Positions 35,022-44,432 are shown, numbered from the stretch's first letter. The stretch is 64,000 nucleotides of DNA from an uncultured SAR86 cluster bacterium (GCA_902523885.1 CABZAV010000002.1:192923-256922), one strand, 5' to 3'. Numbers and translations: made by a program. Notes: generated by a model not told the origin, from the sequence alone.

Positions 35022-38000
35022 TTAGAAATCCATAGTAAGTTCAATACCAACCGTTCTTGGATCACGGTACTGCCAAGATTGGAAGTTACCAGTTACATCC
35101 GTTGAGTTGTACTTAGTGGTTATATTGTCTTCATCGGTCACATTTCTAGCATAGGCTTTTAGAGTCCAATCACCTTGTGCAGGGATAACTAAAAGTCCTA
35201 CGTTAAACTCATCCCATGATGGAATGACATCGGAAATTTCAGCATTGTACTCAGTTGAAAACGACTCGTCTTGGAAATAGTAAGACGCAGTCGGGATCAA
35301 AGTATACCCATTGGCCATATTAAAAGTATAAGAAGCACTTATGTTTCCTGAAAACTCAGGACTTTGTGGCAATGAGTTACCTTTGAGTGGGACAGGTGCC
35401 CCCGTAATTGTAGCTATGTCGTAAAAGGTACCAGTACAATCTGATTGCTTGGAATAACAGTTACGGTCACCATAACTAGGTAATCCACCTGCAGCAGTTC
35501 CCAAATTACCCAACCACTCCGCGAGAGATATATCGTTATTACCACCAAGTGCAGTTGGAGCTTTATCAGTCAACGATTGTTTTGCCACAACAAAGTTGTT
35601 ACCAACACAAGCCGTTGACTCATATAAAATCGCCGTACATTTGATCTCGTGATGAGTAGCAGAAATATCATTAGTTGTGCCAATACCTAATTTGTTGAAT
35701 GGGTTGATTCTAGTATCGTCAGAAGTAATTTCTGTATCCAGTAAAGACAACATGAAATCAATTCTCAAGTTGCTATCCCACTCTGGCAAATACGTCATCT
35801 CTAACTCTGCTCCGAAGATTTCAGCATCGGAGTTGAAGTTATAAGTAGTCGCAGCAACAACCGAAGCGATTTGCAAATCTGTATAGTCAGTAGTGAAAAC
35901 GTTTGCATTCACTCTTAATTGACCATCCAACAAGTCGGTTTTTACACCGAGCTCAAAAGTATCTGCAACTTCCTTCTTTGTATTGGCTGGAATGTCGACA
36001 CATCCGTCTTCTTTAGTAGTTGCTGACCAAGAAACTCCTCCAGTACTACCAGCAGAACATGGCTTGTAAACTCTTGGGTTAGCCGGTGGGTTCACACCCG
36101 CTGGTTTAACACCTCGAGCAAATGATGCATACATCATTGAGTTGTCGTCATACTGCCAGTCAAAGACTATTCGACCAGAAGTTGTTTCATAATCAAATTC
36201 GTTTGCTTGATAAGCTGGCCAACCAGGTATCTTATATGTTTCATCTTGGTTGTATAAAGACGGAACAGCTTCAGATACTGCGCCCATGAAGGCTGCTAGA
36301 TTAGCAAAATATGTTAGTGCCGCCGCACTAGATGTTGCGCTAGCTCCTTGTGCTACTGCCGTTCCATAAGCGATCTTAGCAGCCCTGAAAGTAGCTGATG
36401 CAGTATTAATTGCAGCTGCAGCACCGTCGTGTTGCGCTATGATTTCATCAGCATTTTGTGAACAAGTATCATCCGTTCTAGATAAGTGATCGGGTGCAGC
36501 TCCGCTTTGGAACGCAGTTAACAAAGTACCAGTCATACCTTCAACACAACTTGCCCATAAGGTCGCATGGACTAATTTTACTCCGCCGTTTGTTGGCCAG
36601 CCTAATCCACCTTGAGCAACGGGGGTTCGACCAACTGTGTTTATTCCAGCTGCACTGATACCATTTATATTGGTACCCATGTAATAAGTTGTTCTGAAAC
36701 CGTTACTAGTTTTTGTTTCATCAGCATATCTACCACCAATGGTAAGTTTCATGTCGTCGTTAATTTGATAGTAATACTCACCGAAAATACCCTCAGCCTC
36801 TAAAAGATAATTATTCAAAGTCCCAAAGTTAGATGGGTAGTAATAAAGCAATGAAGATAACTGCGCTAATGGTGAACTAACCGTTAAATATCTATTGGTT
36901 TGATAAACTTCATAACTGTTGATACCAAGTAGGAAGTTGTGAGGTCCATCAAAGTCGGAAGCAAATTTTACTTCGTAGTAATCATCAGATCCATTACCAG
37001 TAGAACCATCTATAAACGTTCCTCTGTTCACAGTTGCAATCGTGTATTTAGTAGACAAAGCATCGCCATTAGCTAGCACACCGGCAATTTCTTCAGCTCT
37101 GGTAGGTCCAGTTATTCCACAAAAATCCCCAGCACAACCATCAAGAAGCTTTACATTAGCATTAGGATTTCTAGCGTAGGTAAAGTTAGGAGAACTACCA
37201 GACCTTGTAGCAATCGCTGGGTTTACAGCCATGTCCGTGTCCGAACGATTGTAGTATTCGTAATCTAGACCAGTGTAGTTGAAAGAAATCGTACCTGCGT
37301 CGAGTTGGTGTTCAATATTAAATTGAATAGTCTCATTATCAGCCGTCCATCTAGGGGCAAAGTCAGCGTGAGTTTGTCGAGTTCCCATGTTTTCAGGTCT
37401 AATCTCGTTACCTTCTAATAAATTAAATGCTTTATAAGCTGCGGTTCCTTGTCCTGGAGGAGCTGTGCCTAAATAATTCGCAGCAATAATTCCATCATAA
37501 ACACCGCCGGGGTTAGCAAGTTCAGACACTTGGCCTCCGAGCACACAACCTCTATTAGGAGTCGGACTTTCTTCACATACGTATCGACCCTTCAGAGCCC
37601 TAGAACTTTCCTCATTATAATTTTCAAACATTAGATTAATCGAAGTTCGATCGGTCGGATTAAAAGCTAAAGAAAAACGTCCAGCAGTTTGATCTCGTCC
37701 ATCGTAATCGGTATCAGGGAGAAATAAGTTGTCAATGAAACCGTCTCTTTGTAGATCATAACCAGCAAAACGAACAGCTAAGTTGTCGGTAATTGGCACG
37801 TTAACCATAGCTTCAATTTTTTGGGTATTGTAATTACCAGCGGTAATTTTGGTGCTACCATAAATTTCATCAAAATCTGGCTTATTGGTCACAACGTTTA
37901 TCGCACCAGCTGTAGCTCCTCGTCCAAATAGTGTTCCTTGCGGTCCCCTTAAGACCTCAACACGAGCAACGTCAAATTGTTCTAACCCTACCGCAGATGT

Positions 38001-38342
38001 TCCTACTGCCGCTTCGTTTACGTGATAACTTACTGATTGGTCAAAGGAAATTCCTGTGGAAAGTCTTCCAACTCCTCGTAAGTTAATTGAAGCAGCTCCG
38101 AAGTTAGTTTGCCCATAATTCAGACCAGGTACATTTAATTGTAGATCTGAAAAAGTTATGACTTGTTTGGTTGCAAGATCATCGCTGGATAACGCGGTTA
38201 CCGCGATTGGTACATCTTGAAGACTTTGTTCGGTACGTTGCGCCGTAACGATCACTTCTTCAAGTGAAGCTTGTGCGAATGCCGGTACTTGAAATCCAAG
38301 TGCCACAGCTACTGCCAAGCAATATTTTATAAATCGATTCAT
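35022..38342 (-). CDS. TonB-dependent outer-membrane receptor (1)
   Basis: 1106-aa gated outer-membrane transporter powered by TonB. Signal peptide MNRFIKYCLAVAVALGF... ending AFAQ, then a TonB-box-like EEVIVTAQRTEQ, a plug domain to about residue 165 (VEVLRGPQGTLFGRGATAGAINV), and a barrel ending in VGIELTMDF with the C-terminal Phe. The track start at 38384 is too early; ATG at 38342 has GGGAGGAG just upstream. The barrel is long, with big loops: an alanine-rich insert near residues 660-700 and twelve cysteines that fall into six local pairs (for example DGCAGDFCG and NCYSKQSDC). Substrate not determinable; iron complexes, B12, or glycans are all possible. It forms a tandem with the next receptor but each has its own terminator. 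Confidence 0.95.
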   Translation of the reverse strand: MNRFIKYCLAVAVALGFQVPAFAQASLEEVIVTAQRTEQSLQDVPIAVTALSSDDLATKQVITFSDLQLNVPGLNYGQTNFGAASINLRGVGRLSTGISFDQSVSYHVNEAAVGTSAVGLEQFDVARVEVLRGPQGTLFGRGATAGAINVVTNKPDFDEIYGSTKITAGNYNTQKIEAMVNVPITDNLAVRFAGYDLQRDGFIDNLFLPDTDYDGRDQTAGRFSLAFNPTDRTSINLMFENYNEESSRALKGRYVCEESPTPNRGCVLGGQVSELANPGGVYDGIIAANYLGTAPPGQGTAAYKAFNLLEGNEIRPENMGTRQTHADFAPRWTADNETIQFNIEHQLDAGTISFNYTGLDYEYYNRSDTDMAVNPAIATRSGSSPNFTYARNPNANVKLLDGCAGDFCGITGPTRAEEIAGVLANGDALSTKYTIATVNRGTFIDGSTGNGSDDYYEVKFASDFDGPHNFLLGINSYEVYQTNRYLTVSSPLAQLSSLLYYYPSNFGTLNNYLLEAEGIFGEYYYQINDDMKLTIGGRYADETKTSNGFRTTYYMGTNINGISAAGINTVGRTPVAQGGLGWPTNGGVKLVHATLWASCVEGMTGTLLTAFQSGAAPDHLSRTDDTCSQNADEIIAQHDGAAAAINTASATFRAAKIAYGTAVAQGASATSSAAALTYFANLAAFMGAVSEAVPSLYNQDETYKIPGWPAYQANEFDYETTSGRIVFDWQYDDNSMMYASFARGVKPAGVNPPANPRVYKPCSAGSTGGVSWSATTKEDGCVDIPANTKKEVADTFELGVKTDLLDGQLRVNANVFTTDYTDLQIASVVAATTYNFNSDAEIFGAELEMTYLPEWDSNLRIDFMLSLLDTEITSDDTRINPFNKLGIGTTNDISATHHEIKCTAILYESTACVGNNFVVAKQSLTDKAPTALGGNNDISLAEWLGNLGTAAGGLPSYGDRNCYSKQSDCTGTFYDIATITGAPVPLKGNSLPQSPEFSGNISASYTFNMANGYTLIPTASYYFQDESFSTEYNAEISDVIPSWDEFNVGLLVIPAQGDWTLKAYARNVTDEDNITTKYNSTDVTGNFQSWQYRDPRTVGIELTMDF

Positions 38343-38376
38343 TGACTCCTCCCAATTTGAGTACAAATGTAATTCA

Positions 38377-38436
38377 AGAAACAAACTTTCTGTTTCTCAA
38401 TCCATTGACTCTTGAAAGGCTGAAGCGTCTTGCTTC
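38377..38436 (-). promoter_or_regulatory. Structured 5' leader of TonB receptor 1: two hairpins
   Basis: Two perfect inverted repeats lie in the roughly 115-nt leader. AGAAACA with a 7-nt loop and TGTTTCT (38377-38397) is close to the ribosome binding site, and GAAGC with a 5-nt loop and GCTTC (38422-38436) is further upstream. They could affect mRNA stability or translation. I recognise no known riboswitch here. Confidence 0.4.
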
Positions 38437-38463
38437 TAGTCTATATGTCTCCCCTTATTTTCG

Positions 38464-38492
38464 ATAATACCCTAGCTATTTTATTAAGACAA
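38464..38492 (-). promoter_or_regulatory. Promoter candidate for TonB receptor 1
   Basis: Minus-strand TTGTCT (4 of 6 to -35), a 17-bp spacer, and TATTAT (5 of 6 to -10) lie in the 225-bp inter-receptor gap. The predicted start near 38457 gives a leader of about 115 nt. Together with the terminator just upstream at 38517-38546 this indicates the receptor is transcribed independently of receptor 2. Confidence 0.55.
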
Positions 38493-38516
38493 GCTTTCGT
38501 ATATAAAAAAATAAAG

Positions 38517-38546
38517 AAAAAAAGCCCTGCAAATGCAGGGCTTTTT
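38517..38546. terminator. Bidirectional intrinsic terminator after the second TonB receptor gene
   Basis: Perfect 10-bp stem AAAGCCCTGC / GCAGGGCTTT with an AAAT loop, seven A on the left and five T on the right, 22 nt past the receptor stop. The nine-base stem arm AAAGCCCTG is identical to that of the terminator at 34975-35008. Confidence 0.9.
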
Positions 38547-38567
38547 AGGGTTTAAATTTTTAGAAAA

Positions 38568-41500
38568 TTAGAATTCTCTTCTCAGATCGATACCAATTTT
38601 TCTCCCTTCTTGGAAAGTTACAAAAGATGCAGCTCCTTGAAGATTACTAGTTCTGTTGACACTAGTAATGTCTCTATTATCCTCTAGATTTCTTACCCAG
38701 AAATTATAAGACCAGTCACCATTATTAGGCGTGAAAGATATATTTCCACTAATATCATCAGAACCTTCAACTTGATAACGTTGGTTGTTCCAGACGTCTA
38801 AGTAAACACCATCGGTATCGCTATAAGTAAGATTTATGGTACCACTTCCATTGAAAGCCTCGTAGAAATGGGTCACTCCAACTGAGTATTCGTACTCGCT
38901 AACTCCTGGTATTTTATTTCCAGAAACATCTTGCATAACCGAATTACTAGCATTTCCTGTATGACATGTAGCTGCTGTAGTTCCAACTGCATTTGCTCCC
39001 GCACAAACTCCTGCTAATGCTGCAGCAAGAGTACCACCAGAAGCAGCATGAGGACTTTGATTTCTGTAAGTAATATTTCCACCAGTTTCGATTTGCATAC
39101 CAGTATCCAAGACCAATCCTGCAGGGTTAACCAATATGTTTCCGGCATTATCAACAATATATAACTGGTCGCCAGTTACGTCAGGAAATCCTGCGGCAGT
39201 AAGCAAAGTTTGACCTACTTGAACAGCCACTGGGATAATTCCATTGAATGCATCATTCCCTGCCGGTCCTGCGTTTTGTCCTACTCCAATGGCCATGGCT
39301 TGATCAAATCCATAGACACCTACAAGTGCAGCTCCAAAAGCCGTTGCATTCAAAGGAGTTCCAAAACTAGTTGCTGCAGTTGGATTATGTGGATCCAATA
39401 AGTTCGAACCAGAAGCAATTACATTGCCAAGTGGTCCAATTACATCCGCACCTGTGGATTGGTCAATTTCACTATCGGTGAAGAGACCATTCAAGGTAAG
39501 GACTGTGTTTTCAGTCACAAACAATGAAGATTGAATCTCAATTCCTTGGTGAGTCATATCAATTGGTAAAACATTTGAACCTGTAACGTGAATTTCAGAA
39601 ACTTGCGCCGAAGCTTGCTTGTCATTGAAAGCAGTTACATTTAATTGAAATGCGCCGTCAAGGAATGTGTTTCTGGTACCAATCTGAATCGACTCAGTCT
39701 CTGAGTTGTCATATAACGATCCAGTTTGAGCGTTGGCTCCACCAGGTCGGTTTCCTTCAGTGTAAGAGGCAAACACCATACCTTCAGTTAAGTCGGTCTC
39801 GTACTGATGTTTGATTCCAAATTTATAAGTTGTAGTTTCATCTTTACCAATTCCTGTTGAATGAGCATATCCAAAACACTCTTCATAGGCAGTGGCACTT
39901 TTACAAGCTGCAATTGCTGCTGCGTTAGCGGCGTTAGCGGCATTTGGTGTGTATGCAGTATCAACTAAAGTACTTAAAACTCTATTAGTGTATCGGTCAT
40001 CCATGTACCTAGCACCAAAAGTCATTTGAGTATCATCAGTTATGTTGTAGTAAAGCTCTCCGTACACGGCTTTACTGCTTCTATCAGTTCTTGAATCAAT
40101 CATGTTACCTGCCACTTGTACGGGCTGTTTTTTCGCACAAACATCTTGGCCGCTTCCTGCATAAGCTGAATTAGCAGCACCTGTAGAAGTTATAGAAGAT
40201 TCTCCAGCAGTATCTTTAAGACACAAACCATCAACCAATTGATTTAATGCGGTAGCTAAGTTAGTTTGAATTGCTGCCAACATAGCAGCGCCTGAGCCTC
40301 CTGCATTTTTAACTGCAGTTGCAGCTGCAGTTGCTCCATTTTGAGCAGTACCGCTAGACAAAACCGCATCAATTACGCCAGCGTGAAAAAATCCTGAGCT
40401 GTCATCTTGTCCACCAGCAAACATTTGACTGATTGGGTTCAAAGTAAAGTCTTGGCTCATTGCCAACTCAGTCGATTGAACCACATATTGGTTGGTACCT
40501 TCTGATTCGTAAGCATAAACTCCAGCAACGAAGTTGAATGGTCCATCAAAATCAGAAATGAAGTTTAATTCATACTGTTGTTCATCGCCTGTGACAACTG
40601 AACACTCAGAAGCAGTTGCGCTTCTGACAGTCTGAGTTCCTACACAATACAAGGGTTGATTTTCAATATTATAAATTCCATCAGCTCCGGCAAAGATATT
40701 TACTCCAGCACTATCTTCAAAGGTTGAGCTGGTATAAAAATTGTTGATAGCTGTTTCATGAAAAGAATGATCGTTGTCATCGCTCAGAAAGAAATCTCGA
40801 GATCTATCTGTCACTTTGAATATCATTTGTACATCACCCATCGGAGAAACTAAGTCTCTTAGATATTGCATTTGAGTGAAAGTATCGTCCTGTCTTCTTA
40901 TTGGATTAAAGTTCTTTTTAACAGTATCGATATTTGTAGATCTTGCCGCATCGGTTGCAGCATAACTATCATCAGTTAGATTAGTTCTCAACATCGTAGT
41001 TTTTTGAAACACTGCTGCAACTCCACCAGACTCATAGCCTGGTCTGTTAATATGATCTGCAACATTGGTTCCTGAAGAAGAACATCCAAAGAAAGGATCT
41101 CTGTTACAAGAAATTGTTCCTAGATTCAGTCTATGATCGTCTACTGTGATGTCATCGTGGTTGAATAAAATCATTGAACCGTCATCAAACTCATAATCTA
41201 AAGACAATCTTACGGATGTGTTTCTTCTGTTATCTAAGCTATTCCCTAAGGCTAAGTTATCAACCGTTCCGTCAATAGCGAGTGAATTTATCGCTAATCT
41301 TCCGGATAGATTGTCGTTCACTGGAAAATCAAACCCAGTCTTGATAAGCCCATAGCCACCTTCACCAGCTGAAATATTAAAATAGTTACCTGCTCCAGGT
41401 CTTTTTGTAATTAAATTTATAATTCCAGTTACAGCGTTTCTTCCATATAAAGTACCTTGAGGACCATTCAAAATTTCGATACGCTCGGCATCAAAGAAAC

Positions 41501-41852
41501 CCATCTCACCAAAAGTAGTGTTAGGAATTGTATGTCCATTGATCATGGTTTGGTTTGCATCAACTGATGCCGCTGTAACGGCAGGCATAATAAGTCCACG
41601 CATTCTTGATGCCGAACCAGACCCAACGCCACTAGTAAAAGAGAACCCTGGAATTGCTATTGCAAGATCACGTCCTGTTTCAATGTGTTGGCTCTCTAAT
41701 GCTTCAGCATCCAAAGCTTGAACGGAAAGAGGAATATCTTGAAGAGATTCTACTTTTCTGGTTGCAGTTACGGTTACTTCTTCAATTGCTTGTGAAAAAG
41801 CAACGAATGGCATAGACGCCATTACTATTAAAATTAGTATTTTTTTTAACAT
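38568..41852 (-). CDS. TonB-dependent outer-membrane receptor (2)
   Basis: 1094-aa TonB-dependent receptor. Signal peptide MLKKILILIVMASMPFVAFSQ, TonB-box-like EEVTVTATRKVE, plug with RIEILNGPQGTLYGRNAVTGIINL near residues 110-130, and a long barrel ending KIGIDLRREF. AAGGAGAAG precedes the ATG. It is homologous in layout to receptor 1 but clearly diverged. Extracellular loops are large and alanine-rich (NGATAAATAVKNAGGSGAAM), with ten cysteines in five local pairs (SCNRDPFFGC, AACKSATAYEEC, VCAGANAVGTTAATC and others). It is divergent from nth, with 165 bp between starts; that gap holds an inverted repeat and a poly-G tract. Substrate unknown. Confidence 0.95.
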   Translation of the reverse strand: MLKKILILIVMASMPFVAFSQAIEEVTVTATRKVESLQDIPLSVQALDAEALESQHIETGRDLAIAIPGFSFTSGVGSGSASRMRGLIMPAVTAASVDANQTMINGHTIPNTTFGEMGFFDAERIEILNGPQGTLYGRNAVTGIINLITKRPGAGNYFNISAGEGGYGLIKTGFDFPVNDNLSGRLAINSLAIDGTVDNLALGNSLDNRRNTSVRLSLDYEFDDGSMILFNHDDITVDDHRLNLGTISCNRDPFFGCSSSGTNVADHINRPGYESGGVAAVFQKTTMLRTNLTDDSYAATDAARSTNIDTVKKNFNPIRRQDDTFTQMQYLRDLVSPMGDVQMIFKVTDRSRDFFLSDDNDHSFHETAINNFYTSSTFEDSAGVNIFAGADGIYNIENQPLYCVGTQTVRSATASECSVVTGDEQQYELNFISDFDGPFNFVAGVYAYESEGTNQYVVQSTELAMSQDFTLNPISQMFAGGQDDSSGFFHAGVIDAVLSSGTAQNGATAAATAVKNAGGSGAAMLAAIQTNLATALNQLVDGLCLKDTAGESSITSTGAANSAYAGSGQDVCAKKQPVQVAGNMIDSRTDRSSKAVYGELYYNITDDTQMTFGARYMDDRYTNRVLSTLVDTAYTPNAANAANAAAIAACKSATAYEECFGYAHSTGIGKDETTTYKFGIKHQYETDLTEGMVFASYTEGNRPGGANAQTGSLYDNSETESIQIGTRNTFLDGAFQLNVTAFNDKQASAQVSEIHVTGSNVLPIDMTHQGIEIQSSLFVTENTVLTLNGLFTDSEIDQSTGADVIGPLGNVIASGSNLLDPHNPTAATSFGTPLNATAFGAALVGVYGFDQAMAIGVGQNAGPAGNDAFNGIIPVAVQVGQTLLTAAGFPDVTGDQLYIVDNAGNILVNPAGLVLDTGMQIETGGNITYRNQSPHAASGGTLAAALAGVCAGANAVGTTAATCHTGNASNSVMQDVSGNKIPGVSEYEYSVGVTHFYEAFNGSGTINLTYSDTDGVYLDVWNNQRYQVEGSDDISGNISFTPNNGDWSYNFWVRNLEDNRDITSVNRTSNLQGAASFVTFQEGRKIGIDLRREF

Positions 41853-41946
41853 TATTTCTTCTCCTTAAGAAATTTATAAAAATTAAAGGATTTAATGTTT
41901 TAAAGAGAAAAAATAGGAATATGTACTTCCGTGTCCCCCCCAAGAA

Positions 41947-41966
41947 ACAGTTACTCCCTTAACTGT
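41947..41966. repeat. Inverted repeat in the receptor 2 / nth divergent gap
   Basis: ACAGTTA and TAACTGT form a perfect 7-bp inverted repeat around the 6-nt centre CTCCCT. It is 95 bp upstream of the receptor start and 52 bp upstream of the nth start, a suitable place for an operator serving one or both promoters. A run of seven C (41935-41941, G on the receptor strand) lies beside it. Confidence 0.45.
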
Positions 41967-42017
41967 GTGACTATATTAACTCAAAACCTTAAAATAACAC
42001 AACACTTTAAGTTGCAA

Positions 42018-42671
42018 ATGAAAAAACAAGAAAGAGCTGATTTTATAAGAGAAAAATTAGGAAAAATGTATAAAAATCCTAAGCCACCTCTAGATTTCTC
42101 TAATCCATTTACTCTCCTAATTGCAGTACTTTTAAGTGCCCAGTGCACAGATGAGAGAGTAAACATTGTCACCAAAGAACTTTTCAAAGTAGCCAACACT
42201 CCTAAAAAGATGCACGCTTTAGGGATAAAGAAAATTCACAAGTACATCAAAACTTGTGGTTTGGCTCCAAAAAAATCAAAAGCAATTTTCGAAACTTCCA
42301 AAATCCTCATTGAAAAATTTAATTCTAGAGTGCCAAAGACAATAGAAGAACTTACTACTCTTCCAGGAGTGGGCCATAAAACTGCTTCGGTTGTGGTCAA
42401 CCAGGCTTTTGGCTATCCGGCCTTTGCGATTGATACGCATATTCATCGATTGGCGCAACGTTGGAAACTTAGCAGTGGAAAAAGCGTAGAACAAACTGAA
42501 AAAGACTTAAAAAAACTTTTTCCCGAAGAAAGTTGGGGTGATTTGCATTTGCAAATTATTTTTTATGGTCGTGAATTTTGTTTGGCTAGAAAATGCTACG
42601 GTCTTGAATGTCAAATCTGTACAAGTCTTTTCCCAAAAAGAAGAAGTAAGGTTATAACCAAGAAGCCATAG
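42018..42671 (+). CDS. nth: Endonuclease III (DNA glycosylase/AP lyase)
   Basis: Removes oxidised pyrimidines in base excision repair. The helix-hairpin-helix LTTLPGVGHKTASVVVNQAFG holds the catalytic-lysine segment (GHKTA, near residue 120), and the catalytic Asp lies in FAIDTHIHRLAQRW. The preceding core LLIAVLLSAQCTDERVN is classical. The ORF track extends N-terminally to 41931, but ATG at 42018 (MKKQERADFIREKLG) gives the usual 217 aa. The C-terminal cysteines are oddly spaced (CLARKCYGLECQIC, C-x4-C-x4-C-x2-C) compared with the usual C-x6-C-x2-C-x5-C iron-sulfur loop. Confidence 0.93.
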   Translation: MKKQERADFIREKLGKMYKNPKPPLDFSNPFTLLIAVLLSAQCTDERVNIVTKELFKVANTPKKMHALGIKKIHKYIKTCGLAPKKSKAIFETSKILIEKFNSRVPKTIEELTTLPGVGHKTASVVVNQAFGYPAFAIDTHIHRLAQRWKLSSGKSVEQTEKDLKKLFPEESWGDLHLQIIFYGREFCLARKCYGLECQICTSLFPKRRSKVITKKP

Positions 42672-42719
42672 AAAAGATCAATAGCCAAGGTATAATTATT
42701 CAGTAATTTGAGATTAAGC

Positions 42720-43976
42720 ATGTACGGAAATAATTTATCCATCGAAACCTTTGATAAAGACCTTTGGGAAGCATTGGAGTCAGAGCGTAAACGTCAGGAG
42801 CAACACATTGAACTGATTGCTTCCGAAAACTATGCTTCTCCAAGAGTCATGGAAGCTCAAGGCGGCATTCTTACAAACAAGTACGCTGAAGGCTATCCTG
42901 GCAAAAGATACTACGGAGGTTGCGAGTTTGTCGATGTGGCAGAGCAATTGGCAATCGATAGAGCAAAAAAACTTTTCAAAGCAGACTTTGCCAACGTGCA
43001 GCCTCATTCCGGTGCTAGCGCTAATGCCGCTATATTTTTAGCTCTTTTAGATGCTGGCGATAAAATTTTAGGTATGAGTCTTGATCATGGCGGACACTTA
43101 ACTCATGGCTCAAAAGTAAATTTTTCTGGAAAAATATATGAATCTTATAGTTATGGAATCAACCCCGAAACTGGTGACATCGATTACGAAGAAGTAAAAT
43201 CCTTAGCTGAAGAGCATCAACCAAAATTAATTATATGTGGGTTCTCCGCTTTCTCAGGTATTTTAGATTTTAAAAAGTTCAGAGAAATAGCTGATTCGAT
43301 TGGAGCATATCTATTAGCTGATATTTCTCACGTCTCAGGATTGGTAGCCGCTGGTTTGTATCCAAATCCTTTTCCTCATGCTCATGTCGTCTCTACTACC
43401 ACTCACAAAACTCTTGTAGGGCCAAGGGGTGGTCTTATACTTGCTGGCAAAGACGAAGAATTGCACAAAAAATTAAATTCAGCCCTTTTCCCTGGTTCGC
43501 AGGGTGGTCCTTTAATGCATGTTATTGCTGCTAAGGCCGTATGTTTTAAAGAAGCGATGGAGCCTGAGTTTGTCGAATATCAACAACAGATCCTTAATAA
43601 CGCCAAACGAATGAGTGCTGCGTTGATTGAAAATGATATTGATGTGGTTTCAAACGGTACTTCAAACCATATGTTTTTGGTCAATCTTGTAAAAAATAAA
43701 ATCACTGGAAAGGTTTTGGATGCTGCTTTAGGTCAAGCCAACATTACAGTGAATAAAAATTCAGTACCAAACGATCCACAATCTCCATTTGTAACTTCTG
43801 GGATAAGAATCGGAACACCTGCTGTCACTAGAAGAGGTTTCAAAGAAAATGAAATGGACTTAATTGCTTCTTGGATTAAAAATATCATTGAAGACGTAGA
43901 CAATGAAAAATTAATCAATCAAACTAAGATTGAAGTAACGGACCTTTGTGGCCAGTTTCCAGTTTATTCTGAATAA
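42720..43976 (+). CDS. glyA: Serine hydroxymethyltransferase
   Basis: PLP enzyme that interconverts serine and glycine and loads one-carbon units on tetrahydrofolate. Motifs: [20 protein letters not shown] near residue 27, [14 protein letters not shown] near 60, and the PLP lysine in [20 protein letters not shown] near 228. The ATG at 42720 ([11 protein letters not shown]) gives 418 aa; the track start is an upstream TTG. A TATAAT sits at 42691-42696 but with a weak -35. It is followed by nrdR after 3 nt, the usual gammaproteobacterial glyA-nrdR-ribD order. It consumes the serine made via serC. Confidence 0.97.
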   Translation: MYGNNLSIETFDKDLWEALESERKRQEQHIELIASENYASPRVMEAQGGILTNKYAEGYPGKRYYGGCEFVDVAEQLAIDRAKKLFKADFANVQPHSGASANAAIFLALLDAGDKILGMSLDHGGHLTHGSKVNFSGKIYESYSYGINPETGDIDYEEVKSLAEEHQPKLIICGFSAFSGILDFKKFREIADSIGAYLLADISHVSGLVAAGLYPNPFPHAHVVSTTTHKTLVGPRGGLILAGKDEELHKKLNSALFPGSQGGPLMHVIAAKAVCFKEAMEPEFVEYQQQILNNAKRMSAALIENDIDVVSNGTSNHMFLVNLVKNKITGKVLDAALGQANITVNKNSVPNDPQSPFVTSGIRIGTPAVTRRGFKENEMDLIASWIKNIIEDVDNEKLINQTKIEVTDLCGQFPVYSE

Positions 43977-43979
43977 ATC

Positions 43980-44432
43980 ATGCATTGCCCTTTTTGTACC
44001 TTTGAAGAAAGCAAAGTCATAGATTCACGCCTAATTGCTGATGGCAATGAAATTCGAAGAAGAAGGGAATGTTTAAGATGCCAAGAGCGTTGGACTACGT
44101 ATGAACTTGCAGAGCTGGTTATGCCTAAAATAATTAAGCAAGACAACTCCAGAGTTCCATTTGATGAAATAAAATTGAAAGAAGGTATTGCTCGCTCTCT
44201 GGAAAAAAGACCAGTCAGTGAAGAAGCTTTTCAGACTTTAATAGAGACAATTAAAAAAGAGCTAAGATCAATGGGAGAAAGGGAAGTTGCCTCAAAAACT
44301 GTTGGTGAGACGGTGATGAAAAATCTTAGAAAAATTGATGAAGTAGCCTTTGTAAGATTTGCCTCAGTTTATCGAAGTTTCCAAGATCCTTTAGAGTTTA
44401 GCGAGGAAGTTAAACGCCTAAGTGATGACTGA
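43980..44432 (+). CDS. nrdR: Transcriptional repressor NrdR
   Basis: ATP/dATP-sensing repressor of ribonucleotide reductase genes. The N-terminal zinc ribbon [15 protein letters not shown] ... [12 protein letters not shown] (four cysteines) is followed by an ATP-cone domain (residues about 49-139, [20 protein letters not shown]). Length 150 aa is standard. It lies between glyA and ribD with an 8-nt overlap to ribD, so it is part of the riboflavin operon transcript. No NrdR-box pair was noticed in the window, consistent with its targets being elsewhere. Confidence 0.97.
   Translation: MHCPFCTFEESKVIDSRLIADGNEIRRRRECLRCQERWTTYELAELVMPKIIKQDNSRVPFDEIKLKEGIARSLEKRPVSEEAFQTLIETIKKELRSMGEREVASKTVGETVMKNLRKIDEVAFVRFASVYRSFQDPLEFSEEVKRLSDD

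Noticed and set aside
41931-42017. N-terminal extension of Nth in the ORF track
   Set aside because: The extra residues are not family-like, and they cover the poly-C run and the inverted repeat. ATG 42018 gives the standard length.
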